Positions 42,261-53,275 are shown, numbered from the stretch's first letter. The stretch is DNA of 64,000 bases from Cervus elaphus (GCF_910594005.1 NC_057818.1:12894501-12958500), one strand, 5' to 3'. Program-made: numbers and translations. Notes: generated from the letters alone by a model not told the origin.

Positions 42261-44389
42261 TGGCTGGTACCGTCTCCCCCGTCCGTACCTGCTCGGAAGG
42301 TCTTCGGTCGGTGTGACCTGCCCGCCTTGGGTGGGGACCAGGGCCTGGGCCGAGGGGCCTGGGACGTGCGGGCTCCGTGGGGGCGGTGGTCCTATTAGAC
42401 CAGCGTGGTGGGTGCTGAGCGCCCAGCACCCCTCCTGTCGGTTCTCCCGGGGACATCACAAAGGCAGGAGGCCCCCAACAGTGAGGCCAAGGTGGGAGAG
42501 CTTAGGGCTGGGAGCGGGGAGGCGGGGGGAGGGACAGACAGGTGGCAGCTTCCCGGTGACGCGTGCAAAACTCCGGATCCAGCCGTGCCTGAAATCCTTC
42601 TGCCCCGGGCTGCTCACCTTACCAAGTCAAGTCCATCTTTTGCTCGATTTGCCTTTGAGGCACAGCTGGGAAATCCTGCCTTACCCAGGCATGAAAGGTT
42701 TTTTAAGCAGCAGTGGTGTTTGTTCAGATTTTATTGTACCCAGTAGCCCAATATACCCAGTCAGGAGGAACAAAGCTGGGCCAGAGCCCACCCCCCACCC
42801 AACTCTTTCTGTCGGCCCCAGGGCACAGTGGGGGACGTTGGTGGCAGATCCCTCCCCTGGCCTCCCAGTAGGAAGAGTGGGGCCCAGGAAGGGGCAGTTC
42901 CAAGGAGTGTCTCCTGGAGATTGCAACCCCTGGGAGGACGATGTCAGCCCAGCAACGCTCACGGCACAGCTGGGAGGTGAACCAGGACCCCCAGCTCTGG
43001 AGCCAGGGGAGCGTCTCTGGCTAAGGTCGCCGCTGGCCTGGGGCACAGGGGCCTCACACATTAGAAGTCACTCAGCGGAAACGACAGCTCCTTGGAGTAG
43101 AGCTCTGGGCTCTGTGCCACCACGCGGGACAGGCGGGCATCCAGGCCAGGCCTCGGGGCCAGGGGGCTGGCCGGGGCGCCCGCTCCCCAGCTGTCTGCCC
43201 AGCAGGATGCTGCGGGCCTTCCACGGGGCTCTTCCGGGGCTGTGGCCTCTATAGTAAACCCCTTCTTGTAAGTCGTGTTTTCCTGAGTTGTATGAGCCTT
43301 TCCAGCAAATGATCAAACCTGAGGAGGGGGTTGTGGTAGTTCCCCCAGTTTAGAGCTTCAGCTGAAGGCGAAGGTGCCCCGGGCTGGCAGTGGGCACGGA
43401 CGCAGGTGACAGGGGATGGGCCGCACGGCCTCTGCTGTTGCTCAGTGGCTCATCCTGCTTAACTCTGCTGGTTAGCGTCAGGACTTGAGTTAAATTGTAT
43501 GACCCCCAGTTCTGTGGGTAGACATGGATGCTCATCGTGGGGAGGTGCGTTCTTCTGGGAGCCTGAGGGCCTGGCTCTGAGTGGAGCTCAAGAAGTGAGT
43601 GCCAGGCTCGCCCTGCAACGAGGCGGGAGGCAGGGCCCCTGTGGCCCAGCACCCAGACGCTCCCCGGAGGACAGCCAGTGTCCCCGCTGTCCTCGCAGCA
43701 GCCGCGGTGTCCTGGGGCCAAGAGCGGTGTGACAGGGCCGCTGGGCGCCTCGTTCCCGTGTCTTCACAGCAGGCGGATGCTGGGTCTTCTTCCCTGGCCA
43801 CCGCAGGTCGCCTGAACGGCCCTGTGAGCCCCACGCTCTGTGCTCTGTGTTTATCATGGTGGCCATGACCTTGGGCAGCTCCTTGCCAACCCTCTCTAGT
43901 TCCGTCCACTACCCTGCGCCAGGCCGAGCCCTTGGCTGTCCCTGGAGAGATCCTCTCTCCCTCCCCACGGCGGAGAGAAGATGGCGGCCTTTTTTTCTGA
44001 AGGTACTTGGATCCCTTGCCACAGGTCCCCGTTCAGGGTGGCCGGTGGTCACACATACACCACTTGGTCGCTGGCAGAAACCCCTGCCAGCTCCAGGCGT
44101 GTGCCCCCGAGGCTAGGCCCTTGAGGACCCACTGACCGTTTACAAACTGAGCCCCCTCCAGGGCGAGCTGGGCTTGCAGAGACAGGGCGGCCGCCTCCCG
44201 AGAGCCCCGACACAGCCTCCCCTCCCTGAACCACCACGGCCCTGCCCGAAAAACCCTTTGTCACAGAAGCCCTTGCAGGCGCCTGTGATACCTCTGACCA
44301 CAGAATAATATGGGGCTCATTCCTTTTAATTTTTATAATTTTGAGAACACCCCACCTTATGAAAAATGGCATTTGATAAGTGTTAACAC
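42261..44389. other. GC-rich unique DNA
   Basis: The longest frame of the window (42163-43254, 363 codons) covers most of the first half. It is Gly/Pro/Ser/Arg-rich, shows no recognisable domain or splice-bounded structure, and overlaps two other open frames. A less GC-rich patch with 'gaaaggttttttaagcagca' and 'gttcagattttattgtaccc' lies at 42690-42760. No repeat is recognised. Confidence 0.4.
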
Positions 44390-44925
44390 TGGTTTTTAAA
44401 GTAAGAGTTTTGTAATGGTTCACCCATTTAAGTGTAGAGTTTAATGAATTTTAGAGTACTCACAGATGTGTGCAGCCATCACCAGCATCGAACTCTGGAC
44501 TATCGCATCACACCTCAAAAAAATCCCTTACACTTAGCAGTCACTGTCCGTTCTTCCCTGCCCCTGCCTTGGCAACCACGGATCTGTTTTACTTTCCGTC
44601 TCTGTGGATTTACCTCTGCTGGAGATTTCATGTAAATGGAATCATACGGTAGGTGTCCTGGTGAGTCTCAGCTCTTTCACCAGGATGACTGTCCCCAGGG
44701 TTCACCCGTGTGGTAGCGTGTCAGTGCATCACTCCTTTGTGTGGCTGAGTAATATTCCACGGGACGGACATGCCACATTTGGTCCACCCTTTCACCACTG
44801 ACAGGCGTCTGGGCGGCTGTGAGTGGTGCCGCTGTGACTGCCTGTGGACAGGTTGTGCGTGGACCTGTTTGTCTTGGGTTCACGCTCCTGGGAGTGGAGT
44901 TTCTAGGTGACTCCAGGCGCGGGCC
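44390..44925 (-). mobile_element. Old L1 3' end, antisense
   Basis: 'cacccatttaagtgtagagt', 'cagccatcaccagcatcgaa', 'tttacctctgctggagattt', 'tgtaaatggaatcatacggt', 'gtggctgagtaatattccac' and 'cctgggagtggagtttctag' follow the antisense L1M order. Confidence 0.88.
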
Positions 44926-46394
44926 CCCTTGCACAGTACCACCTCCCCCAGCTCTTCAGGGTCCTACCCCTGTGTTACTCGGTCTGGTCCTCTCACAGAC
45001 ATCCTGAGGGTAGCATCGCCTGTTCCTCCCGGGAAGGACTTGGGTCTTCTCTGCCACTGTGTGCTAGCCCTGAGCCCAGCAGGCAGAAGGAAGGTGTTCA
45101 GCTAACTCAGGACGGGAGACTGAACCATGAGCCCTGGAGCTTCTGCCAGCCTGGTCACCCTTCTGCCCAGGGGGCAGCAACTTCCCTTCGGTGCCTTGCT
45201 CAGGACGAGTCAGCGGTCAGTAGAGCAGATGCTTCTGAACTCCCTTTTCACTGTGCTCAGCAGAGGTGACAGGGTCCAAGGTCATTGAGCCCTGCTCAGC
45301 CTCACTTGGAAGCCAGACAAGGCCAGAGTCAAGGGTAGCCCTGGAGGAGGCCTGTGGCTTGCCTGCCTGCCCATGAGATGCCTGCTGGGCATTTCTGGGC
45401 CATCTGACCTTGCCTACTGTGGCCAGACCCCCAGCTTCCCAGGTTGCAGACAAGGCTCTTTCTAAACCCAGAAGGCTTTTCTTCTTTCCTCAGTAATTCT
45501 GTGTGCAGAGGCCCCCGTAATGCAGCCGCTGCCCAGTGGCCTGGCACCCGGCTCTCTCCTCAGCCCTGCCTGCCTCCCCGTCAGAGGCACCTCATTCACG
45601 GCTGCATGTCTACATTAGGGGCTTCCTCTCACCCCACTGGTCCTCTAGGTGACCAGGCCCCACCATGTACTCAGACTCCGAGATGCTCAGGGCTCCCCAT
45701 TTGCATCTCCCTGGCAGGGGTACCGCCTGGTCTGTGATTGGCAGTCACCTGCCTGGCGCATAGAGGGCTCCATGGTGATGTGCCAGATGGGAACCTAGCA
45801 GTCAGGTTGAGCTTCCTGCCCTTTCCTTCATCCATCAGAGCCAGCATCTATCCAGCGTTTGTTCTGTACCAAGATGAGGCTACTGTGTACATCAAAGTGA
45901 ATGGAAAAAACAGTGATGCTGACTCCAGTGAACTGCGCCCTCCCGCGAGGCCACACCCTCCCAGTCACACACACATCCCTCCCCCCTCCACTCCTTGGGG
46001 CCCTGCCCTCCCACTCTGAGGTTGGGGTCATCTCCCCATTTACAGCAGGGACCCAGAAGATCAGAGAAGCTGGTGTGGTAGCCGGGTGAGCAAGCCTGCA
46101 CAGATGGGCCCCGCTCCAGGACAGCAGTGCCCATGGGGGTGATACCTGTGCTGCCAGACAGGTGGCTGGGGGGCATCGGGCCAGGAAGTGCCCAGGCGGT
46201 GGAGGCGCAAAGACGGGTCAGATCCGAGCCCCACACTGTGGGGCTGAGTCCAGGCAGGCGGTTCACCGTCCTCAACCTTGGTTTCCTGGTGCCTACGAGT
46301 GGGTCTGAGTCACCCTCTGGGTGTTCAGTGAGGATCAGTAAACCCATGTGTGTGCCAGTCATTTTTCTTAACTGGGAGGCAGAGGTCGTCGATG
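44926..46394. other. Unassigned DNA with weak L2 traces
   Basis: A weak antisense L2 trace ('tctatccagcgtttgttctg', then 'taccaagatgaggctactgt') lies at 45845-45890. An octamer ATTTGCAT lies at 45699-45706. No gene is recognised. Confidence 0.35.
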
Positions 46395-46725
46395 GGATAG
46401 CATCCCCCCAGATGCCTGTCCACCCAGAGCCTCAGAATGTGACCTTGTTAGGAAGGAGGGTCCTCGCGGGTGGAGTTTGTGAAGGTGGCGTCACACCAGA
46501 TTAGGGCCCTAGGTCCAATGACTGGTGTCCTTATGAGAAGAGGGGAGTCTAGACACAGTGGCATGTAGGGACAGAGACACGGGGGACGGCCACATGAGGG
46601 GCCGAGATGGAGGATCGCTGGCCGTCCCAGGAGCAGGAGGCAGCGGGGCCCCCGGACTGCTGACCTCTAGAGCTGTGGGAGGACACATTTCTGTGCTGTT
46701 CAGTCCACAAACTTGTCTAATCCAT
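46395..46725 (-). mobile_element. ERVL-MaLR LTR (MLT1-like), antisense
   Basis: 'agagcctcagaatgtgacct', 'tgttaggaaggagggtcctc', 'ctggtgtccttatgagaaga', 'gacacgggggacggccacat' and 'gaggacacatttctgtgctg' are antisense MLT1 blocks in order. LTR only; no viral genes. Confidence 0.7.
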
Positions 46726-46734
46726 CATCATAGG

Positions 46735-46850
46735 TAGGAACTGTTCCTGGCTCCATCTCAGAGATGAGACTGAGGCACCCAGTTGGGGTCCCTCACCTGA
46801 GCTGCACAAGCTGACAGATGACCAGAGGCTGGACCCGAGCCCTGGGATTC
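46735..46850 (-). repeat. MIR SINE, antisense
   Basis: 'cagagatgagactgaggcac', then 'gagctgcacaagctgacaga' and 'ggacccgagccctgggattc', resemble the antisense MIR core. Confidence 0.5.
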
Positions 46851-47494
46851 TGATTCCCGAGCCCCCCAAGGCCACCCCTGTATGTGGGGCTCAGTGACCC
46901 TGCCTGACCCTTGGGAGACGCTCTGAGTGCTGCTGACGCTGCCCCGTGGAGCTGCCTCGGCCGGGCCCCCGCAGGGGGGCTTGATGCCTGAGGATGCTGG
47001 GTCTATTCTCACAAGCCCAGCAACGCCTCCTGAACTGTGCCAGATTCTGCAACTTTCTGCCCCTCACTTCAGACTGTACTCCCCTGTGCTTACTATGGAA
47101 ATCACCTCTTGACACTGTGGTTTAAGGAGACCACTCCCCAACCTCTTGATTTCCCACAGCTCCTCAGGCAGACCCCAAGCCCACCTGCAGGACAGCAGAG
47201 CTCTGGGAACCCAGTGTGAGAAACACTGGTCAGTTTCAGGCTTCTAGCAGAGTGCCCTGGAGACTCTGCTTCTGGGGTTGTCAGAACAGAAGATCAGTGA
47301 GGCCAAGGTCTCCGAGAGGACCCTGATGCCCCCATGGGGAGGAGGACGGGGGGGACTCACAGGAGCAGAGCTTGAGCAAGCTAAGCCTCTGGCAACCAGA
47401 GAATTCCACGGGGCTGTGTCTGGCCCAGCCCCCTCTCAAGTTGCAGATGCACAGCCAGAAGCTGTGGGGCCTAGGACAGGTCTGCCCTTGCAAG
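46851..47494. other. Unassigned DNA
   Basis: A trace of a hAT-like terminus ('cagtgtgagaaacactggtc') occurs at 47211-47230. No gene is recognised. Confidence 0.3.
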
Positions 47495-47570
47495 CGGGGT
47501 GGCCTTGAGCAAGGCACTTGGCCTTTCTGAGCCTCAGTTGAGTGGCCTGTGATATGGGATCACAGGCCCG
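47495..47570 (+). repeat. MIR SINE, sense fragment
   Basis: 'tggccttgagcaaggcactt' followed by 'ggcctttctgagcctcagtt' is the MIR core. Confidence 0.7.
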
Positions 47571-47920
47571 CCTCACTCACAGCGGGGCTGGCCCTCCTCC
47601 GAGCGCCTCCCTCTGCAGCTTGCTCCACGTAGCAGTTGGGGCAAGCTCCAGCTCGGAGGCACCCCGCCCCCGCCAGCAGGCTGCTTGCAGGCCCGTGAGG
47701 ATGCTGTGACAGGGAGAGCATATGGCGGGCATATGCCACGTGGGAACACGGCTGCCCACGGGAGGAGGCACGGGAGTTCTGGGGAGACGGAGCTGATTCG
47801 TGCCAGCTATTCGTGGCACCTGCTCGCGCCCTGGCCCTCCCTGGAGGGTGAGCCTCCGTGCCCTGGAAACTTGGGGTACCGTGGGGGACCTCCTGGGGCG
47901 GTGGGCAGTGTGCCTTCAGT

Positions 47921-47935
47921 CCACTAGATGTCGCT
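47921..47935 (+). promoter_or_regulatory. CTCF-like motif
   Basis: CCACTAGATGTCGCT fits the CTCF core with one change (T in place of G at the eleventh base). Motif-only. Confidence 0.4.
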
Positions 47936-48014
47936 GTCCTCTGCAAGATCCAGTGGACCCACAGCCTAACCGGACCTGGAAATGGGGTGGGGTCCCTCTC
48001 AGGGAGACGGCCCT

Positions 48015-48100
48015 TGCAACTTCCCCTTGGCACTCAGAGAGGCCAAGTCACTGGCCTGCGGTCACACAGCCAGGAAGTGGCAGAACCAGCATGGAGTCCT
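48015..48100 (-). repeat. MIR SINE, antisense fragment
   Basis: 'actcagagaggccaagtcac', then 'tggcctgcggtcacacagcc' and 'aggaagtggcagaaccagca', are antisense MIR. Confidence 0.7.
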
Positions 48101-48739
48101 TTCACGGGGTGGTGTCAGAGGTGAGGAGAGCAAAGGGGAAGGTCCTGGGTGCCCACTAAGCCCTCCCTGGCCGGCAGGGTCCAACTTCTCTGCCTGTGGA
48201 GGCTTCCCTGGGTTCCTCCTGTGTCCCCTTTGGCCCATGTGCCCTGCAGGCCTTGTCCTCTGGACTGCCTAGGCCAGGACACGTGGTGAACCTTAGGTTA
48301 TCCTCTGACCTCTCCCTCGGTGCCCTGTTCACAGCAGGCATCCAGTACATGCTCTGCCCTTGTTCGGTGGCCCTTCGGTGTGGCTGTACTGAGGGGCGGT
48401 GTCCGCTGAGCCCCAGGAGCTCTGGCAAAGGGGTCACAGCTTGAGACAGATGGCTCTGAGCCCTCAGCTTCTAGGGGCCTCTGCCACCAGCTGGGAGGCT
48501 GTCGCGGTCCCCACCCACAGGGGCTCCTCACCTCGCTTGCTCTGAGTCAGGTCACACCAGGGGACGTGGATGATGGTGTTTCTGGGGCAGCAGCAAACCT
48601 TTGCGGGGGAGGGATCCTGTGGTCAGAAAAACACCCAGCGGGAGGGACGCAGGAGGGGGTCCCAGCCACATGATGCTGTGCCCGTGACAGTGGGGTGCAG
48701 GGAGGTGAGGGGGCACCCGGCCCACTGTGCCCCTCACAG

Positions 48740-48913
48740 CCCCCCCTGGGGAAGAGGAGGCTGGGGCACAGCTCCCCCGAGACAGCGGAGGACAGTCTCG
48801 GCGAGGACCTGACGCCCACCGCGATCCTGCGGGAGCAGATGGCCAGGGAGAGGGGCGGAGGCGGCAACAGTTGGTGCCGCCAGCTTCCGGCTCCCCCGCG
48901 GCGGCGGGTGTGA
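48740..48913 (+). CDS. Candidate coding exon, unidentified
   Basis: This is the most protein-like short frame in the window. A splice-acceptor-like 'gtgcccctcacag' ends at 48739. From there the frame is open in phase 0 for 57 codons to a TGA at 48911-48913. The peptide includes LGHSSPETAEDSLGEDL and EDLTPTAILREQMARER, with balanced acidic and basic residues and strongly G/C third positions, unlike the Pro/Gly/Ser-rich chance frames nearby. It ends Arg-rich after a Gly run, so either the last exon ends here or the real exon stops earlier at a weak donor near 48905. I recognise no family. Bounds, strand and reality are inferred only. Confidence 0.3.
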   Translation, partial: PPLGKRRLGHSSPETAEDSLGEDLTPTAILREQMARERGGGGNSWCRQLPAPPRRRV

Positions 48914-49110
48914 GAGGCGGCGATGGGAGCGAGTGGCAGAAGCCCAGCCTGCTGTCGCCACCTCCCCCCGCCCCCCCAGCCTTCCTCCTTAGCCCTTCAA
49001 GAGGCTTCTCCCCAAATACCCTGCCTGGAGCCTGCCTGGGAGGCCTGAGAGCCCAGGTGTCAGAGCCTGGTCTGAAGAGGTGGAAGTCCCAGCCTCCAGC
49101 CAGCCCAGCC
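48914..49110. other. Unassigned GC-rich DNA after the candidate exon
   Basis: C-rich ('cctccccccgcccccccagc' near 48961-48980). No feature is assigned. Confidence 0.3.
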
Positions 49111-49114
49111 CAGT

Positions 49115-49300
49115 CTCGTCCTGGCTCTGTGACCCAGCCTCAGTTTCCCCATCTGTACAATGGGGTGATGTCAGTTTCTACTTTTGAATCCTGACTCTAC
49201 TGCATGGAGCTGTGTGACCTTGGGAAGGCTCCTTTGCCTCTCTGTGCCTTGGCTTCCCCATCTGTAAAGTGGAGAAAGCTATAATACCTGACTTGTAGTG
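49115..49300 (+). repeat. Two sense MIR fragments in tandem
   Basis: 'ctcagtttccccatctgtac' (49140) and, 110 bp later, 'cttggcttccccatctgtaa' (49249) with 'agctgtgtgaccttgggaag' between them show two MIR cores head to tail. They are either two insertions or a local duplication. Confidence 0.75.
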
Positions 49301-49499
49301 TTGTGGACTGAAAGGGGTTCACTCTGGGAAAAGCATGAAGGGGCCAAGGGATGCCAGGAGCCATGGGCTCTGCCCTCAGCAGGGAGATTCAGATGGCACT
49401 GAGCAGAAGCCTTAGGTTGAGAGGAGAACCACAGTCAAACACGGAAGAGTGGCCATCGCCTGCACTCATGGTGCGCTCCGAGTGCCTCCCATACAGGGC

Positions 49500-49600
49500 T
49501 CACTCAGCCTTACAGCATCCTTGGGCTTGGCACCATTACTGATTCAGTTTACAGATAGACCAAGGCCCAGAGCCGCGAAAGCGCTGGCTTAGAGTCACTG
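49500..49600 (-). repeat. MIR SINE, antisense
   Basis: 'cagccttacagcatccttgg', 'cagtttacagatagaccaag' and 'agagccgcgaaagcgctggc' mark an antisense MIR. Confidence 0.55.
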
Positions 49601-49914
49601 CCCTGTTTCCCTTTGCAAAGCCCTCTTCTGCTCCCGCCCACCTCCATCACCCCGCCCCGCCTCAGCGCCTGCAGATGCTGCGCTAGCGGCCGGGGTCCCA
49701 GGTCCTGTCACTTCTCCCCACTCCCGCCCGCCACCTGACCAACTCTGCCAGCCATCCGCAGTCTGTTCCAGTCCCCGGGGTGGCTCTGGCCCTGCCACGC
49801 TGTCAGCCTCGGGATCTGTCCCCTCCCCTGCCTACAGCCTGACCTCTGCTGCACTAGCCCTAAACAGAGACATTTACTCCAGAGAGGGGCGTGCCCTGCA
49901 TGGGCCGGCCGGCC

Positions 49915-50045
49915 ACTCAGCGACACACAGTTGGAAATCCCAATCCTAGTCTCACTAACCGACTTCCAAGTGCTCAAAAAACATACATGGCTGCCTGGCG
50001 GCTACCGCCTTGGGCAGCACAGATCTAGAACATTCCACTGATGCT
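49915..50045. mobile_element. MER20 (hAT-Charlie) MITE fossil
   Basis: 'ccgacttccaagtgctcaaa', 'catggctgcctggcggctac' and 'cgccttgggcagcacagatc' followed by 'tagaacattcc' match MER20. Non-coding. MER20 copies are known in some mammals to act as regulatory elements, which is not shown here. Confidence 0.75.
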
Positions 50046-51077
50046 TCCTAGGGAGGCTTGGGGAGGCGGGAGAGATGCAGCGCGGGCTGCATTGGCGGTC
50101 CTCGTCTGAGAGGCAGGCAGGACATATTGGAACTGCTCTCTGCATCTTATGCCATGTTTCCCCAGGAACTCAGTCTGTTCTGTTTCACCAAACCTCGAGC
50201 ACATGGGCCAGGCAGGGATCGTTCTTATATATATTTGTAAATTGATTTGTAGAAGTCTTAAAAGACATGGAAAATGGAACCATGTCTAAATAAGCGTCTT
50301 ACAGATTGCTTTTGCTGAAAAGAGGAAACTAACGTCAAGTCTCTGAACTTTGGGGATGTTGGTCATCCTTCCTCCAGGCCTCAGTTTACACACCTGCATG
50401 AGGGGTGGTCTCCCGGGCGCTGGCTAGGAGGTCCTGGGAGGCTGGGGTGGGGAGTGGTGGGTGCACAGGGCCTGGACTCAGAGCCCCACTTTGCCCAGCG
50501 AGCTTGGCCTCTTTTGGGGGCCTGGGTTCCTTCACCCCTAGAATGGGCAGAAGAGCCCTGGCTGAAGTGGGGATCTCGACGGGGGATCTCTGAGGGAGGC
50601 CTGGCGGGAGCAGGGCAAGGGGCAGAAGAGTCAGAGCTGCACCCAGAGGCCCCTCCCTCGGCACCCAGTGCCACCCAGACCTGGTCCGAGTGAGGCTGTT
50701 TTCCTGCAGGCCCATCACACAGCCGGGAAGAGCCTGGCTCCCCTGTCCCGTGATGGAGGGAGGGAAGGAGGCCTGGAGCTCCCTGGGAACGGGCATCTTC
50801 CTGGCCTCCTGTCCCGGGAGCAGAGCTCTGAGTTCTTCCAGGGTGCAGGTGAGAGCAGGAAAGGTCTAGCAGGGGTGAGTGCCGCTGCCCTTGTCCGCAG
50901 GGCAGGGGACGGAGGGGCCCGACGGGCGGGGTTGATCTTGGTGGGCCTTTTGTCCCTCCCCACCCTCAGCAGCCTCCCCTCCGCCCCTCAGCCCAGGCAG
51001 TTGTGAACATCCTTCCGTTCAGCCCATTGCACTGGGTCCCTGCTACAGGCTGCAGCAATGAGGACCACAGCCAGTGG
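50046..51077. other. Unassigned DNA with weak MIR traces
   Basis: An AT-rich patch lies at 50225-50345. Weak MIR-like traces occur at 50375-50400 and 50480-50560. No gene is recognised. Confidence 0.35.
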
Positions 51078-51092
51078 AGCGCCACCTCCTGG
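51078..51092 (-). promoter_or_regulatory. CTCF-like motif, minus strand
   Basis: On the minus strand the bases read CCAGGAGGTGGCGCT, matching the CTCF core at all but one position. It points away from the plus-strand motif at 51570. Confidence 0.45.
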
Positions 51093-51404
51093 ACCGCACA
51101 GCCTCGCAGCCGTTCCCTGCTCAGTCGGAGGGATGGGGAGGGCGGGGGTGCCCATTGCCTCAGAAGGCATCAGAGAATTCCAGCAAGAGCCCCCACCCCG
51201 TGTGTGACCAGATAGGAAGTGGGCCTCCCTTGATGTCAGTCCTGGCCTGTGACAGCCCGGGGTGGGGTGGTCCCCACGCCCTCCTGAGAGAGGCCACGGC
51301 CTTGTCATGTTGGTCCCTCGCGCCCCAGCCTGACCTCGCCCTGGTGGGAGGCCAGGCCCGCTGCTCTGCCAGACTCCATTCCTGCCAGCTGGCCCGCCCT
51401 GCAC

Positions 51405-51420
51405 GGTTGCCATGGCAACC
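51405..51420. promoter_or_regulatory. Perfect RFX X-box palindrome
   Basis: GGTTGCCATGGCAACC is a perfect 16-bp palindrome. Its core GTTGCCATGGCAAC is the optimal dimeric site of RFX-family factors, which act at ciliary genes and other X-box promoters and enhancers. It lies between two CTCF-like motifs. Confidence 0.5.
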
Positions 51421-51569
51421 CCGCCGCATGTCAGCAGGGCCTGCCGCTCCCGCTTCGTCTCTCTCTGGGGCCAGAGCCACTTCAGGGAGGCCCCGGGGGC
51501 TGCCAGGCAGAAGGGAGATTCCCCAGAGGCCCCTCGGGGTCCTGGACCTCGGCCAGGCCTTGACCCCTG

Positions 51570-51582
51570 CCAGCAGAGGGCA
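51570..51582 (+). promoter_or_regulatory. CTCF-like motif, plus strand
   Basis: CCAGCAGAGGGCA matches the 13-base CTCF core at every position. With the minus-strand motif at 51078 it forms a divergent pair 480 bp apart. Confidence 0.5.
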
Positions 51583-52528
51583 AAGGACGATGGGGACAGC
51601 CCTGGGTGGCCAGGGAGACAGTGGGAAGCTGGGGGTGGGGGCAGGAGTGTACCGCGAGAACAGAAATAAAACAGTGGGGGCAGGTGCCCCGGGTCTCCAG
51701 AGGCCTGGCTGACTCCTCTCGCAGCCCGTCACCCGCACGGAGAGGCCCACCCCAGCCCCACTGAGTGACCCCGCCACCACGTGCCACCCCCGCTGCGTGT
51801 GCCCCCACTGCACGCTCCGGCTCCAGGAGACGCCTCCCCGTGTGAGGGGGCTGAGGGTCCAGACACAGCCGGGCGGGGAGCTTCAGGACAGAGACGCAGT
51901 GCCGGCCGTCCTCAGGTGGGGGAGATGGGTAACCCTCCCAGAGGCACAGAGGGTGAGCCACCAGCCCAGAGCGACACAGGGCTGCAGGTACAGAAGCATC
52001 AGTACGGGAGGCAGGGGGCCGCCTGGAGAAGGGAGACTGGAGAGGGAGGACTCTCACAGTGGGAGCACTGGAGCAGCTCAGAGGCAGTGGGGCCCTGACT
52101 CGGCTTCCTGCAGATGGAGACCACCCCCCACCCCAGATAGGGGGTTAGTCTGGCTGGAGCTGAAGGAGTGGAGAGGCAGGGTGGGAGGCCTGGTGGATGT
52201 GGGGGTCTAGTGAGGCAATGGGCAGAGCCACAGCCCTCCCGGCACAAGCTCCTGAAAGGACCCTGGAGGGTGGTCCCAGACCCAAGTGGCCTATAGGAGG
52301 GACCCCGAGGCCTCCCACCTGTCCTTCTAGAGGCAATAGGCCGGGGTGGGGGGGGAACCGTGGGGGGAGGGGGAGCTCCAGCCCCGCCCTCTCCAGCAAG
52401 CCCTCCCAGCCTCCTAGCCCTGAGGTCACCTCTGGTCTCAGGGGGTTACACCATGGCTTTAATTTCAGTGACCTTGATGCTTGTCAGGTCAAATATTTCA
52501 ACTCAGTGGACTCATCCAGCAGGAGCAG

Positions 52529-52542
52529 GTTTCCATGGCAAC
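52529..52542. promoter_or_regulatory. Second RFX-like site
   Basis: GTTTCCATGGCAAC differs by one base from the palindromic X-box at 51407-51418, about 1.1 kb away. Confidence 0.4.
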
Positions 52543-52561
52543 GGGGGCTGACCCATAGGAG

Positions 52562-52576
52562 CCCCCCCCCCCCCCC
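52562..52576. repeat. Poly(C) run of 15
   Basis: Fifteen consecutive C residues follow a GAG. Likely unstable in length and prone to sequencing error. Confidence 0.9.
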
Positions 52577-53090
52577 GCCGGGTCACTGCTGTGGTCTCAC
52601 CCATCACTCCCCAGACTGCTGTGCGAAGGCCAGGATTGTGTCTAGCAGGGCCCCTACCCCCACACCCACATCCTGTAACATGAGCACACGGGTCCTCGCA
52701 CAGGACGCAGGGAGTCCATGTGTGACCTCGGTCTTCTGTTGACACAGCTCTTGTTTTTCCGTGAAGACATCTGCTGACCCACCCCAGCTGCAGAGAAAGG
52801 GGGAGGGGTGTGGGCTCCGCCTGTCGGCATGAATTCCACCAAGATGCCCAGTTTCAGCCAGGCTGTGTCCCCTGTCACAGGAGCTTAGGCCACCTGGAAG
52901 TTGAGTGCTTCGCCTGACTTGGCCAGCTCCCAGTCCTCATCTCCCCTCCCACCCCGCAGGGCCTGGAGGGCCAAGGCCACCCTGTGATCTGGGTGCTGCC
53001 CGTCTGTCCTCTGCTTGTGGTCCTGCAGCCCAGGCCCAGAGCCCATGTATTATTCCTGCTGACGGCACCTCCTCTGTGGTCCCATCACCA
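52577..53090. other. Unassigned DNA
   Basis: No gene or repeat is recognised. Confidence 0.3.
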
Positions 53091-53094
53091 ACCA

Positions 53095-53180
53095 GCGTTT
53101 ACCGAGTGCTTGCTTGTGGAGCCCTTCATGTGCATGACTTAATCTTTGCAACACCCCACGAGGGCTCTTGGGGGGACAGG
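53095..53180 (-). repeat. MIR SINE, antisense fragment
   Basis: 'agcgtttaccgagtgcttgc', then 'catgtgcatgacttaatctt' and 'tgcaacaccccacgagggct', are antisense MIR/L2-type 3' sequence. Confidence 0.65.
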
Positions 53181-53194
53181 ACTCCCAGTGTCAC

Positions 53195-53275
53195 CACTCA
53201 CTAAGTGTGTGACTTTGGGGAAACCAATTTGCCCCCTGGTGCCTCAGTGTTCCCCTCTGTACAATGGCCTGTTGC
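53195..53275 (+). repeat. MIR SINE, sense fragment
   Basis: 'cactaagtgtgtgactttgg', then 'ggtgcctcagtgttcccctc' and 'tgtacaatggcc', are the sense MIR core. It directly abuts the antisense fragment before it. Confidence 0.7.

Noticed and set aside
42163..43254. 363-codon open frame as a protein gene
   Set aside because: Composition is that of chance frames in GC-rich DNA, no domain is recognised, other frames over the same DNA are equally open, and no splice or start context supports it.
51797..52210. 137-codon plus-strand frame near the RFX sites as a gene
   Set aside because: Begins CPHC but has no further zinc-finger spacing, and frames on both strands overlap it. No splice context is seen.
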